NCBI RefSeq assembly: GCF_900115955.1
Contig: NZ_FOYL01000002.1
Location: 1 to 64,000 of the forward strand
Length of the DNA: 64,000 nt
Reading direction: 5' to 3'
From: Lentzea waywayandensis
GTDB lineage: Bacteria; Actinomycetota; Actinomycetes; Mycobacteriales; Pseudonocardiaceae
Positions 8,663-16,456 of the stretch are shown piece by piece. Numbering within the stretch: the first letter of the stretch is position 1; the number at the start of each line of letters is the position of its first letter. The position numbers and the translations under genes are program-made. Under the pieces are notes generated by a model. It saw nothing but the letters and a program-made list of their open reading frames with translations, searched no databases and was not told the origin of the DNA.

Positions 8663-10078
8663 ATGCACTACCAGATCGGGCTGGATCTCGGATCCACCCG
8701 CACAGCAACCGCCACGTGCCGCGAGGTACCGAGGCTCGAATCGGTGACGCCGACCGTGGTGTTCGCGAATCCCGATGGTTCCCTGGTCATCGGCGAGGAG
8801 GCGGAGCGCCGCGCGTCCGCCGACCCGAGCCGAGTGGCGCGCCGGTTCCTGCGTCGCGTGGGCGACCCGACGCCGTTGCGACTGGGCGCCGCAACGCTCA
8901 GTGCCGACGTGCTCACCGCGCGTTTCGTCACAATGCTGCTCGCGCAGCACAACGGCCGGGTCGCCGTCGCACATCCGGCCGCATGGGGCCCGCACCGCCT
9001 GGAATCCCTGCGGCGAGCCGGACTTCCCGACGCGCTGTTCGTACCGGCGCCGCAGGCCGCGGCCGTGGCGTACGACGAGCAGGCCCGGCTGGAACCGGGT
9101 TCCGTCATCGCCGTCTACGACCTGGGCGGCGGCGGTTTCGAGGCCGCTGTCGTGCGCAAGCTCGCCGACTCCTGGGTGCTGGCCGGCCGTCCCGAGGAAT
9201 CCGAGGTCGGCGGACTGGACTTCGACGAAGCCGTCTTCGCGCACGTGGTCGAGTCGCTGGAGTGGGACTCGCTGGACACCGAGAATCCTGTCGTGCTGGC
9301 GGCGGTCGCCGATCTCCGGCGAGCCTGCACGGCCGCGAAGGAACAGCTGTCGTCGGACACCGAGGTGCGGATTCCCGTTGCCGTGCCGGGGATCTCCGCC
9401 CGCGAGGTGCGGCTGACCCGTGCCGAGTTCGAGGAGATGATCCGGCCAGCGCTGACCGAGACGACGGCCACGCTCCTGCGGGCGTTGCAGAACGCCGGAA
9501 CGACCGCGAACGAGCTCGCCGCCGTGCTGCTGGTCGGCGGCTCCGCGCGAATTCCTTTGGTGACGCAAGAAGTCTCCGCGTTGCTCGGCCGTTCGGTTAC
9601 ACCCGCGTTCGAGGGCATGGTCGCCGTCGGCGCCGCGCTGTCGGCCCGCGTGCGCGAACCCGCGCCGGAGGTGGCGACCGTCATGTGGTCCCGGCCGCCG
9701 ATGCCCGCCGTGCCCGCGGTGGCGCACAAGCGGACGAAGCTCACCCCGTACATCACCGCGGCGGTGCTCGCGGCGGCGGTCGGAGGTGGTCTCGCGATGA
9801 ACACGTACTTCGCGGGCAACGCCACACCGGACACGACGACGAGCACGACGCCGTCACCGACCACCGAGGAGCCGACGACCGTCGCACCGGTGACGACCAC
9901 GACCGTCGCACCGGTCGAGCCGCAGAAGACAGTCGCACCGCCGCCCCCAGCCCCGCCGACGAAGCGCACGACGACGACCACCTGGCCGTCGAGCACGACG
10001 CCCAGCGTCAGCAAGTCGGTCAGCGTCCCGGCGCCGGTGCCCACCAGCAAGGCCAGCACCAAGGCAGGTGCACCGTGA
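8663..10078 (+). CDS. Hsp70-type ATPase with membrane anchor and Pro/Thr-rich tail
   Basis: A 471-residue protein. Residues 1-345 are an actin/Hsp70 nucleotide-binding fold: phosphate-1 GLDLGSTRTATA, phosphate-2 VYDLGGGGFEAAVV, adenosine motif VLLVGGSARIPLV. There is no peptide-binding domain; instead one membrane helix (~365-385, TAAVLAAAVGGGLAMNTYF) is followed by a ~90-residue Thr/Pro-rich external tail. Start chosen at 8663 because GGGGG lies 6 bases upstream and the N-terminal GLDLGST begins there; the frame is open much further upstream but only as a shadow of the divergent genes. It overlaps the next gene by 4 bases (GTGA). Confidence 0.85.
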   Translation: MHYQIGLDLGSTRTATATCREVPRLESVTPTVVFANPDGSLVIGEEAERRASADPSRVARRFLRRVGDPTPLRLGAATLSADVLTARFVTMLLAQHNGRVAVAHPAAWGPHRLESLRRAGLPDALFVPAPQAAAVAYDEQARLEPGSVIAVYDLGGGGFEAAVVRKLADSWVLAGRPEESEVGGLDFDEAVFAHVVESLEWDSLDTENPVVLAAVADLRRACTAAKEQLSSDTEVRIPVAVPGISAREVRLTRAEFEEMIRPALTETTATLLRALQNAGTTANELAAVLLVGGSARIPLVTQEVSALLGRSVTPAFEGMVAVGAALSARVREPAPEVATVMWSRPPMPAVPAVAHKRTKLTPYITAAVLAAAVGGGLAMNTYFAGNATPDTTTSTTPSPTTEEPTTVAPVTTTTVAPVEPQKTVAPPPPAPPTKRTTTTTWPSSTTPSVSKSVSVPAPVPTSKASTKAGAP

Positions 10079-10524
10079 CCGCGTTACCTCCGAGACCTGG
10101 GCAATCGAAGTTTCAGCTGGTCCAGGTGCCGCGGCCCCGGCTGGTCACGGCATCGACCTACCTGTGGCTGGTCGCGGTGATCGTCGAGCTGGCGGTCGTC
10201 GCCGTCGCGTTCGGCGGCGTGCGCACCGACCTTGCCGCCGAGGTGGCGACCCGCGGTGTCGATCAGTCCACACAGGACGCAGTGGTGCTGGCCGGCCTGG
10301 GCGTGCTGCTCGGACCAGGCGTGCTGGTGGCGTTGGTACAGCTGGGAGTGCTGCAGTCCTACCGCGTCGGCCGGAACTGGGCGCGGATCTTGTTGGCGGT
10401 GCTGGGAGTTGTCGGAGCTCTGGTGTCCCCGATGCCACTGGTGGCGGGGATCGCGTTGGCCGGTGCGGGCGTGCTGATGTTCCTGCCCGTGTCGAACGCC
10501 TGGTTCGCGGGGAGGCGACCATGA
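10075..10524 (+). CDS. four-helix membrane protein
   Basis: A 149-residue protein starting at GTG 10075, overlapping the stop of the Hsp70-like gene by 4 bases. It has about four hydrophobic segments (TYLWLVAVIVELAVVAVAFG, VVLAGLGVLLGPGVLVALVQ, WARILLAVLGVVGALVSP, MPLVAGIALAGAGVLMFLPV). No known domain recognised. It overlaps the LuxR gene by 4 bases at its end. Coupling to both neighbours suggests a signalling unit at the membrane. Confidence 0.75.
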   Translation: MTALPPRPGQSKFQLVQVPRPRLVTASTYLWLVAVIVELAVVAVAFGGVRTDLAAEVATRGVDQSTQDAVVLAGLGVLLGPGVLVALVQLGVLQSYRVGRNWARILLAVLGVVGALVSPMPLVAGIALAGAGVLMFLPVSNAWFAGRRP

Positions 10525-11897
10525 CCGCGATCGCGGCGGAGTTGGCGTGGCGGGAAGGCGATACCGCGTCGGCGATCGAGACCGCCGACCGGATTCTCAC
10601 CGAGGGCACGGACCAGGACTGCGTGGCGGCCGGAGTCGCCGCGGCAGCAGCGGCCGCCGATGGCGCCCTGTTCGACGCCGCCGCACGGTGGCGCGCCATC
10701 GCGAGTTCTTTGAGCGGCGCTCCCGGTGTCGCCGCAGCGGCCCGTGCCGCACTGGCCGGCTGCCTGGCCGGCGATCTGGGCTCGGCCACCGGGGACCTCG
10801 CCGACGCGCGTGCCCGGCTGTCCGGTGCCGCGCCACGGGGTCTGACGGTGCTGCTGGACGGCGTGGCCGCGGCGCTGGAGGCGGTGCGCGGCGAGTTCGC
10901 CCCTGCCGCCCGCAAACTGGCCGGTCTGGCCACGGCGACCGTGCCCGCCGACCCCATGGCCGCCGAGCAGTGGTGCGACCTGGCGGTAACGGCGCTGCTA
11001 GCGGGTGGTCACGACGCCAGCGCCGAGGAACTGCTGATGATGCTCCCCAACAGCACAACGGCCCGCCGCCGGTTGCTCACCGCGTGGCTACACCTGCGGG
11101 CAGGCCGGTTGGCCGCCGCTCGCGACGAGATCGCCGCCTGCACCACGCCGGTGCTGCGCCGCGACGCGGTACTGGCCGCAGCCGTGACGATCGGCCTGGC
11201 CCGCCGCGCCGGCGACCAGGAAGCGCTGCGGGCGACCTGGCGCAGGGTCGCACCCGTCGTAGCCGGGGTGGACGTGGAACCGCTGCTGCTGGACGCGTGG
11301 GGCGAACTGTCCGCCGGCGCGGGCAGCGCCTTCGAACGCGACACGATCGTCGACGCCATGACCTCCACGGTCGCTCGCGTCGATGCGAAGTGGTGCGCGG
11401 AAACCGATAGCTGGTGGCGCGTCCAACGAGCAGTGCTCACCGGTGACACGTCGGTAGTGGTCGAACTGACCATCGAGCCACGGGCCTCCGCCGCGCGGAT
11501 GTGGGCGTCGATCCTCGCCGGCGACGTCGATCCCGTTGTGGTGGCACGGGTGGCCGATCGCTTGGCCTGTGCGGGCCAGCCGTGGGACGCGATGGCGTTG
11601 TGCGGCGCGGCAGCCGCCCGCTTGGATGATCCGGCGGCGGCCCGCGAGCTGCTGAGCACAGGACGTGCGCTGCGGGCTCGGATCGGCACCGAGGACAACG
11701 CGCCGGGCGACGGCCTGTCGAAGCGCGAACGCGCGGTCGGCGAACTGCTGCTGGAAGGCATGACCCACAAGGAGATCGGCGCCCGCCTCTACATCTCGCC
11801 GAAGACCGTCGAGCAGCACGTGGCGAAGATCCGGCAGAAGCTCGCGGTGAGCGGGCGGGCCGAGTTGATGGCATCGCTGCGCTCCCGGTTGGCGTAG
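10521..11897 (+). CDS. LuxR-family (GerE HTH) transcriptional regulator
   Basis: A 458-residue protein. Residues ~1-390 are Ala-rich repeated helices like a TPR/MalT-type sensor region, without a P-loop. Residues ~393-455 form the LuxR/GerE helix-turn-helix (LSKRERAVGELLLEGMTHKE, then GARLYISPKTVEQHVAKIRQ). ATG at 10521 overlaps the previous stop. Beside a dynamin operon this recalls IniR near mycobacterial iniBAC, but IniR-type proteins are larger and carry an NTPase; this one lacks it, so only a functional analogy is proposed. Likely target: the divergent promoter at 8430-8660. Confidence 0.8.
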   Translation: MTAIAAELAWREGDTASAIETADRILTEGTDQDCVAAGVAAAAAAADGALFDAAARWRAIASSLSGAPGVAAAARAALAGCLAGDLGSATGDLADARARLSGAAPRGLTVLLDGVAAALEAVRGEFAPAARKLAGLATATVPADPMAAEQWCDLAVTALLAGGHDASAEELLMMLPNSTTARRRLLTAWLHLRAGRLAAARDEIAACTTPVLRRDAVLAAAVTIGLARRAGDQEALRATWRRVAPVVAGVDVEPLLLDAWGELSAGAGSAFERDTIVDAMTSTVARVDAKWCAETDSWWRVQRAVLTGDTSVVVELTIEPRASAARMWASILAGDVDPVVVARVADRLACAGQPWDAMALCGAAAARLDDPAAARELLSTGRALRARIGTEDNAPGDGLSKRERAVGELLLEGMTHKEIGARLYISPKTVEQHVAKIRQKLAVSGRAELMASLRSRLA

Positions 11898-11956
11898 CGA
11901 CGCCGCGCGGACGAGCTTGCTTTCCGCTACAGCAACTCGCCGGCGCACACCGCCCT

Positions 11957-12322
11957 GTGGGGTGCCAAAAAGCCGCTCGACGGTCTGACCCCCGATACGC
12001 GCGCACCGACATGGAGATCGACGGCGTCAGCATCCGCGCCGGTGACCTCGTCCTGCTCGACAACGGAGCCGCCAACCACGGCCCCGCCGTCTTCGCCGAA
12101 CCCGACCGCTTCGACATCACCCGCAAGGCTGCTACCCACCTCACCTTCGGGCACGGTCTTCGGTACTGCATTGGCGCTCCACTGGCCCGCATGGAACTAC
12201 AGGCCGTGTTCTCCCAACTGATCCCGCGCTTCCCCACGATGCGCCTGGCCGTTCCCGCGGAGGGCCCGACGGTCCGGAAAGACGTGCGGACCGGTGGGCT
12301 TACCTCGCTTCCGGCGACGTAG
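11957..12322 (+). pseudogene. cytochrome P450, C-terminal fragment
   Basis: From about 11990 the frame reads the P450 C-terminal third: the strand region GVSIRAGDLVLLDNGAANHG, FAEPDRFDITR, and the heme-binding loop FGHGLRYCIGAPLARMELQ with its cysteine, then a natural end at 12322. The N-terminal ~280 residues, including the I-helix and ExxR, are absent. The preceding bases (11900-11990) do not continue any P450 sequence, so this is a truncation remnant. Confidence 0.8.
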
Positions 12323-12426
12323 GACCGCTGACTTGCCGACTTTCGAGCGGTACAGGGCACAGCGTGCCGCAGGAGGCGCCAGTGGCGTTCACCCCCGCGT
12401 TGCTCGGTGTGAGCCGCTGACCGCCG

Positions 12427-13866
12427 TCAGTTCTGTTCCTCCTCCAACAGCTTGCGCCGCAGGAGTTCGTCGTAGGGCGAGTTGAACAGCGGGACCGCCT
12501 GTTGCGGGGGCCGTGATCCCAAGATGGGCATGTCGTGGTCGGTGTCGGTCAACGCCATCGGTGGTCCGACCGAAACGCGCGGGTCGCTCTCCGGGCCTGA
12601 CAGAAAGATCTGGGAACGCCAGACCTCCACGCCGTTGCGGGTCGCGTAGTCGAGGGCTCGTTGACCGATCTGGGTCTCCGACGTGCCGACGTAGATCAGG
12701 GACGGTCTCGGGACATCAGGATCGTTGCGGGCCACGGCTTCGTAGTTCTTGGAGAGGTAGTCGACGTACTTCTTGAACTGCTCATCGCCACCCCCGATGG
12801 GCGAGCTGGTCGCCTTGATGTCGACCATGTAGCCGTTGGGAAGGACGTGGTACTCGGTGCCGCTCGACGAGATGATCAGGCTCTGGTTGTTCCCGACGGC
12901 GTCGGGGATGACGTGCTTTCTCCTGTCCTCCGGAAACCGCGAGTCCAGGTAGGGGTGGAACTTGTCCTCGTTCTTGGTCAGTCCCATGGCCTGCAGCGCG
13001 GCGGCTTCTGCGTATTCGCCGATGGTGACCTTGTAGCCGAGCTTGCCGGCGAAGATCGGGTTCTGGGCGATCCGGTCCAGTTCGGCCTTGGTCGCCGGTC
13101 GCGCGTCAAGTGGCAACGGGGGCGGCGGAATCTGGATGATCACCTGGGCCTGGTGGACATCGCTGTCCAGCTGCTTCTTCAGTTCCTTCCACGTGGACAG
13201 CACGGCCGTGCCCACACCGGTGCTGCCGAGGCTCGCCACCTGGGCCTCGCCGGTGAGCTTCCCCAGTGCGGTGGCGAAGGCTTGCCGGAGTTCCTGCTCT
13301 ACCTCGGAAATCGGGGCCTGGTAGGAGTTGACCAGCGTGGTCGCCTGGGCCATCACGTTCGAGGTGACCCCGCCCTCGACCGCTTTTGCCTGGGAGACGT
13401 AGGAGATGAGCCGCTGCACCAGGTCGGCAAGCAGGTCACCGGCACTCTGCCTGGCGTTCGCGGCGATCTCGCCCATACCGCGGGCGCTGGTGCCGGTGGC
13501 GGTCGCGAGCGCGACCACGCCCCGCAACGCGGTGGTGATCTCGTCGGCCCTGGCCCGGTAGGCGTCGCCGGCCTCGCCCTTCCAGTCCGCGACGCCGGTG
13601 GAGACCGCCCGCTCGAGGCTCTGCTGAACCTGCTCGACTGCAGCCGCAGCGCGCTGCCAGCCGTCGGTGAAGGTCTGGATCACGCTCGACAGGCCGGCCA
13701 TCCGGTCGACGACGTCCTGCAACGGCTGGACGTACGAGATCAGCCAGCCCAACCCGGCCGAGGACAACGCGTCGATCGGCCGGATGGTCGCGTCCAGCGC
13801 CGACATGCTGCCCCCGGAGGAGGACATGCCGTCCCGCAAGGAGATCGCGGCGTCCGTGCTGATCAT
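12427..13866 (-). CDS. T7SS effector, WXG-type N-terminus with PD-(D/E)XK-like toxin domain
   Basis: A 479-residue protein. Residues 1-240 are helical with W95-K-G97 (GVADWKGEAGDAYRARADE), the signature of WXG/LXG-type secreted substrates. A Pro-rich linker (QIPPPPLPLDARP) precedes a C-terminal domain with D322 (HVIPDAVG) and D349-I-K351 (NGYMVDIKATSS), the spacing expected of a PD-(D/E)XK nuclease, as in Tox-REase effectors. Last gene of a coupled three-gene operon (ATGA overlap at 13863-13866). No immunity gene follows it: downstream lies only the P450 remnant. Nuclease assignment is from motif only. Confidence 0.65.
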   Translation of the reverse strand: MISTDAAISLRDGMSSSGGSMSALDATIRPIDALSSAGLGWLISYVQPLQDVVDRMAGLSSVIQTFTDGWQRAAAAVEQVQQSLERAVSTGVADWKGEAGDAYRARADEITTALRGVVALATATGTSARGMGEIAANARQSAGDLLADLVQRLISYVSQAKAVEGGVTSNVMAQATTLVNSYQAPISEVEQELRQAFATALGKLTGEAQVASLGSTGVGTAVLSTWKELKKQLDSDVHQAQVIIQIPPPPLPLDARPATKAELDRIAQNPIFAGKLGYKVTIGEYAEAAALQAMGLTKNEDKFHPYLDSRFPEDRRKHVIPDAVGNNQSLIISSSGTEYHVLPNGYMVDIKATSSPIGGGDEQFKKYVDYLSKNYEAVARNDPDVPRPSLIYVGTSETQIGQRALDYATRNGVEVWRSQIFLSGPESDPRVSVGPPMALTDTDHDMPILGSRPPQQAVPLFNSPYDELLRRKLLEEEQN

Positions 13867-14174
13867 CGCTCATCGCCGATCCGAGTGAGCCCGGCCCGTA
13901 CGGCCTCCTCCTGCTGTTCATAGGCGGTGACCGTGTCGCGCAGCGCCGCAGCGGCCTTCTCCAACGCCTCGATCGCGGTCCGCAGCGTGTCCTGCCCCGA
14001 ACTCGCAACGTCGCCGAGCGCTTTGGCGAACCGCCTCCCCGCCTGGCCGTAGGCGTCGCCGGTGACAGTGACGGTGGCCGCGGTCAGCGCCGTGCCCAAC
14101 TCGCCGGACAGGTCGGTCAGCGTCCGGACGTGACTGGTCAGCGAGGCTGTGACGACCTCGTAGGACTCCGCCAT
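13863..14174 (-). CDS. type VII secretion target, EspC/WXG100-like
   Basis: A 103-residue, mostly helical protein with the central G-D-x-Y-G-x-x-G-x-x-F pattern (TVTGDAYGQAGRRFAKALGD) of the EspC-like/ESX secretion-associated family. Start set at ATG 14174, with the motif well placed in a ~100-residue protein. It overlaps the effector gene by 4 bases and follows the YbaB-like gene by 11 bases. Likely a co-secreted partner of the effector. The ESX machinery itself is not in the window. Confidence 0.7.
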   Translation of the reverse strand: MAESYEVVTASLTSHVRTLTDLSGELGTALTAATVTVTGDAYGQAGRRFAKALGDVASSGQDTLRTAIEALEKAAAALRDTVTAYEQQEEAVRAGLTRIGDER

Positions 14175-14185
14175 GGCCGATCCCT

Positions 14186-14680
14186 TCAGAGGTCCACCGT
14201 GTCTTCCAGGACCGTGCGGCCGTCCCAGTCGTCCTCGTCGACGCCCTCCGCGTGGGGGCGGCGGCGAGGCGCGACTGCGGGTGCCACCGCTTCCGGCACA
14301 TGAGCACGACGCAGGTCGTCGTCTCGAACCGGCTCGCGGGGCGGCGGTTCCGGGAACTTGTCTCGGGCGTCGGAGAGAACGAGGTGCGTGCCGGCGTCCG
14401 CCGTTTCGACGGTCTCGACCATCACCTGCCGGACCAGGTCGGGGATCCTCGCCTGTGCACGGCCCAGACAATCGATGATCTCCGCAGCGATCTCCGGTAG
14501 CGGTGGCGGGCGCCAGCGGTCCTTGAGAACCAGACCGGTCATCAGGCCGTCGGCCGACACCGTCACCTCGACCGTACCGTCCCCGGACATCTCGGTGATC
14601 GACATCTGGGACAGGCGCTGATGCAGTCGCCGGTAGCTCTCCGCGTTCCGGGCGATCTGCTCCTGCCAGTCCACCAGCAT
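14186..14680 (-). CDS. YbaB/EbfC-family protein of T7SS operons
   Basis: A 164-residue protein; residues ~30-110 match the YbaB-like fold (DGTVEVTVSADGLMTGLVLK), followed by a charged disordered tail. Such actinobacterial YbaB relatives often head WXG100 effector operons and may act as chaperone-like or regulatory partners. The listed ATG at 14680 touches a GGGGGGAGG ribosome binding site with no spacing; GTG at 14674 has a better 6-base spacing and may be the true start. Confidence 0.7.
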   Translation of the reverse strand: MLVDWQEQIARNAESYRRLHQRLSQMSITEMSGDGTVEVTVSADGLMTGLVLKDRWRPPPLPEIAAEIIDCLGRAQARIPDLVRQVMVETVETADAGTHLVLSDARDKFPEPPPREPVRDDDLRRAHVPEAVAPAVAPRRRPHAEGVDEDDWDGRTVLEDTVDL

Positions 14681-15049
14681 CCTCCCCCCGCGGGAGTCAT
14701 GTCACCACAGCGAGTCTCCCAACCACGCACAGTGAGGGCAATGCGTCGGAAGATGGAACATGTTCCGCGTCAGGCGTTGGCGACATCGTGAGGGCCAGAG
14801 GTGTCGGTCATGGTCCGGGTGCCGACGGCGTCGAGGAGCTTGGGCTTGTCCGGCATGTCGCTGCCGGGAGCGGCCGTGCAGGCGACGATGCGCGGATCAC
14901 CATCGCCACGACGGCCGGCACCCGCAGCTACCGCCACCATCCACAGGTCAGTCATCCTCGGTACCCGTGCCTGCGAGCTTCCTGCGTAGTACTCGTGCGA
15001 GACCGGTCCGGTGTAGGAACTGCCGGAAATCCGCAGAAATCGGCTGGGC
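14681..15049. other. intergenic, no supported gene
   Basis: About 370 bases between the T7SS operon and the ArsR gene. A 61-codon frame on the minus strand (14770-14955) has no ribosome binding site or recognisable family. This region should contain the T7SS operon promoter. Nothing else is seen. Confidence 0.4.
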
Positions 15050-15418
15050 TCAGGTCGAGGACCGGCGGCTCCTGCCGCGGGGAGCTGCCACAGCTGGGGT
15101 GCGGAGGTCTTCGAGGAGCTCCATCTGGCCGGTGATGACGCCGGTCAGGATGAGTCGTGCGACGGCGAGCAGTTCGGCGACGTGGGGGCTGGTCAGCGAG
15201 TAGAAGACGTTCGAGCCTTCTTTGCGGGTGGTGACGAGTCCGGCGCGGCGCAGCACGGCCAGTTGCTGGGAGAGGTTCGCTGCTTCGATGCCGACTTCGG
15301 GCAGCATCTCCGCGACGGAGTGTTCGCGCTCGCTGAGCAGTTCGAGCACCCGGATGCGTGCCGGGTGGCCGAGGGTTTTGAAGAACTCCGCCTTGACCTG
15401 GTAGAGGGGCTTGCTCAT
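15050..15418 (-). CDS. ArsR-family regulator, Rv0081 type (copy 1)
   Basis: A 122-residue winged-HTH protein (FFKTLGHPARIRVLELLSER; recognition helix in GIEAANLSQQLAVLRRAGLV; wing TRKEGSNVFYSLTSP). No metal-binding ELCVCDL-type cysteine motif, so metal sensing is unlikely. Start ATG at 15418 is preceded by GGAAGGGG; an upstream in-frame ATG lacks one. It is about three-quarters identical to the ArsR protein at 26400, and both match the hypoxia-linked Rv0081 regulator of M. tuberculosis in character. Divergent from the CBS protein, with an inverted repeat between them. Confidence 0.85.
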   Translation of the reverse strand: MSKPLYQVKAEFFKTLGHPARIRVLELLSEREHSVAEMLPEVGIEAANLSQQLAVLRRAGLVTTRKEGSNVFYSLTSPHVAELLAVARLILTGVITGQMELLEDLRTPAVAAPRGRSRRSST

Positions 15419-15513
15419 CGGTGCCCCTTCCAGTCGACCGTCGTCATGGTGCCGATCCTCCCTGGTCGATCCCTGTTGCCGCGACTCGGGATGCATTTCA
15501 ACGGGGTTCAGCA

Positions 15514-15539
15514 GTTGCTAATCTTACCAAGTAAGCAAC
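15514..15539. promoter_or_regulatory. candidate ArsR operator
   Basis: GTTGCT (15514-15519) and AGCAAC (15534-15539) are perfect outer arms, with CTTAC/GTAAG inside. It lies between the divergent ArsR (15418) and CBS (15574) genes and shares TTGCTAA with the operator at 26805. Confidence 0.55.
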
Positions 15540-15573
15540 CCTGGTCACCTCGTACGACCGTGGGAGGGCGAAC

Positions 15574-16236
15574 ATGAGTGAGCCGAAGACGGCGGATGTG
15601 ATGTGCCGGCGGGTCGTCACCGCGGCCGTGGACACCTCGTTCAAGGAACTCGTCGGGGCCATGATCGCCCACGAGGTGAGCGCGATCCCTGTGGTGGACT
15701 CGGCAGGTCGTCCCGTCGGCGTCGTGTCCGAGGAAGATCTGTCGACGAAGCTGGAGTTCCACGGTGGTGCCGCGAACCCGCCGGTGCTGGGGGGTCGGCA
15801 CGCGCGGGCGCGATGGCACAAGTCGTCCGCGACGGTCGCGGCCGATCTGATGACCGCCGCCGTGACTGTCACCGAGGGCGTGGATCTGCGTGCCGCCTTG
15901 CGGCTACTCGCGGACGAGCGCGCGAATGTGCTGTGTGTGGTGAACGGTGCGGGCACTCTGGTCGGTGTGCTCACGCGGCGTGATCCGCTGCGGCTGTTCC
16001 TGCGCGGTGACGACTCGATCCGGGCCGATCTTGAACGGCACCTGCTTCCGGCCTCGGCGACGGTGCACCGGGTCACGGTGCACGTGTCCGACGGGATGGT
16101 CACGCTCGACGGAGCGCTCTGTCTGCACAGTGCGACCGAGCGAGCAGGGTGGATCGCGCGCGGGGTGCCCGGAGTGATCGCAGTGTGCAACAACCTGAGC
16201 TTCGACGTCGACGACCTGATGATCACGGGCCTGTGA
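15574..16236 (+). CDS. CBS-pair plus BON domain protein
   Basis: A 220-residue cytoplasmic protein: CBS 1 (residues ~8-60, KTADVMCRRVVTA), CBS 2 (~88-145, VAADLMTAAVTVTEGVDLRA) and a C-terminal BON domain (~150-215, VHRVTVHVSDGMVTLDGALC). CBS pairs usually bind adenine nucleotides and report energy state; BON adds a ligand- or membrane-phospholipid-binding fold. CBS proteins of this kind are common members of actinobacterial hypoxia regulons. GGGAGGGCGAAC precedes the ATG. Divergent from the ArsR gene and likely controlled by it through the shared repeat. Confidence 0.85.
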   Translation: MSEPKTADVMCRRVVTAAVDTSFKELVGAMIAHEVSAIPVVDSAGRPVGVVSEEDLSTKLEFHGGAANPPVLGGRHARARWHKSSATVAADLMTAAVTVTEGVDLRAALRLLADERANVLCVVNGAGTLVGVLTRRDPLRLFLRGDDSIRADLERHLLPASATVHRVTVHVSDGMVTLDGALCLHSATERAGWIARGVPGVIAVCNNLSFDVDDLMITGL

Positions 16237-16401
16237 GTGACGGCGTCGCAGGCCTGCTGATCCAGTTCAGCGCGGCGGGAGAAACCATTCCGTGCGGTGT
16301 TCGGCGTTGGCCTGAGCGACATTCCCCGCCGCTGTGGGCACGGACGTTCCCCTTTCGGCGGCAGGATGCCGTGGTCGCGCGGCGTGAGCGGCAGCCGGGG
16401 T

Positions 16402-16452
16402 GTCGCCGGCCGATGGCCAGGTCGCGGAGTGAGGTTGCCATCGGCCGGCGAC
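16402..16452. terminator. long convergent terminator hairpin
   Basis: GTCGCCGGCCGATGGC (16402-16417) pairs perfectly with GCCATCGGCCGGCGAC (16437-16452), 16 base pairs with a 19-base loop. It lies between the convergent CBS gene and pckG and can end both. Confidence 0.75.
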
Positions 16453-16456
16453 GGTC

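Noticed and set aside
11898..11990. Possible integrase tail (SNSPAHTALWGAKKPLDGL) before the P450 remnant
   Set aside because: It faintly recalls the YN-x-x-RPHxALGG end of IS integrases, but the key residues do not match well enough.
14770..14955. 61-codon minus-strand frame
   Set aside because: No ribosome binding site and no family; likely chance in GC-rich DNA.
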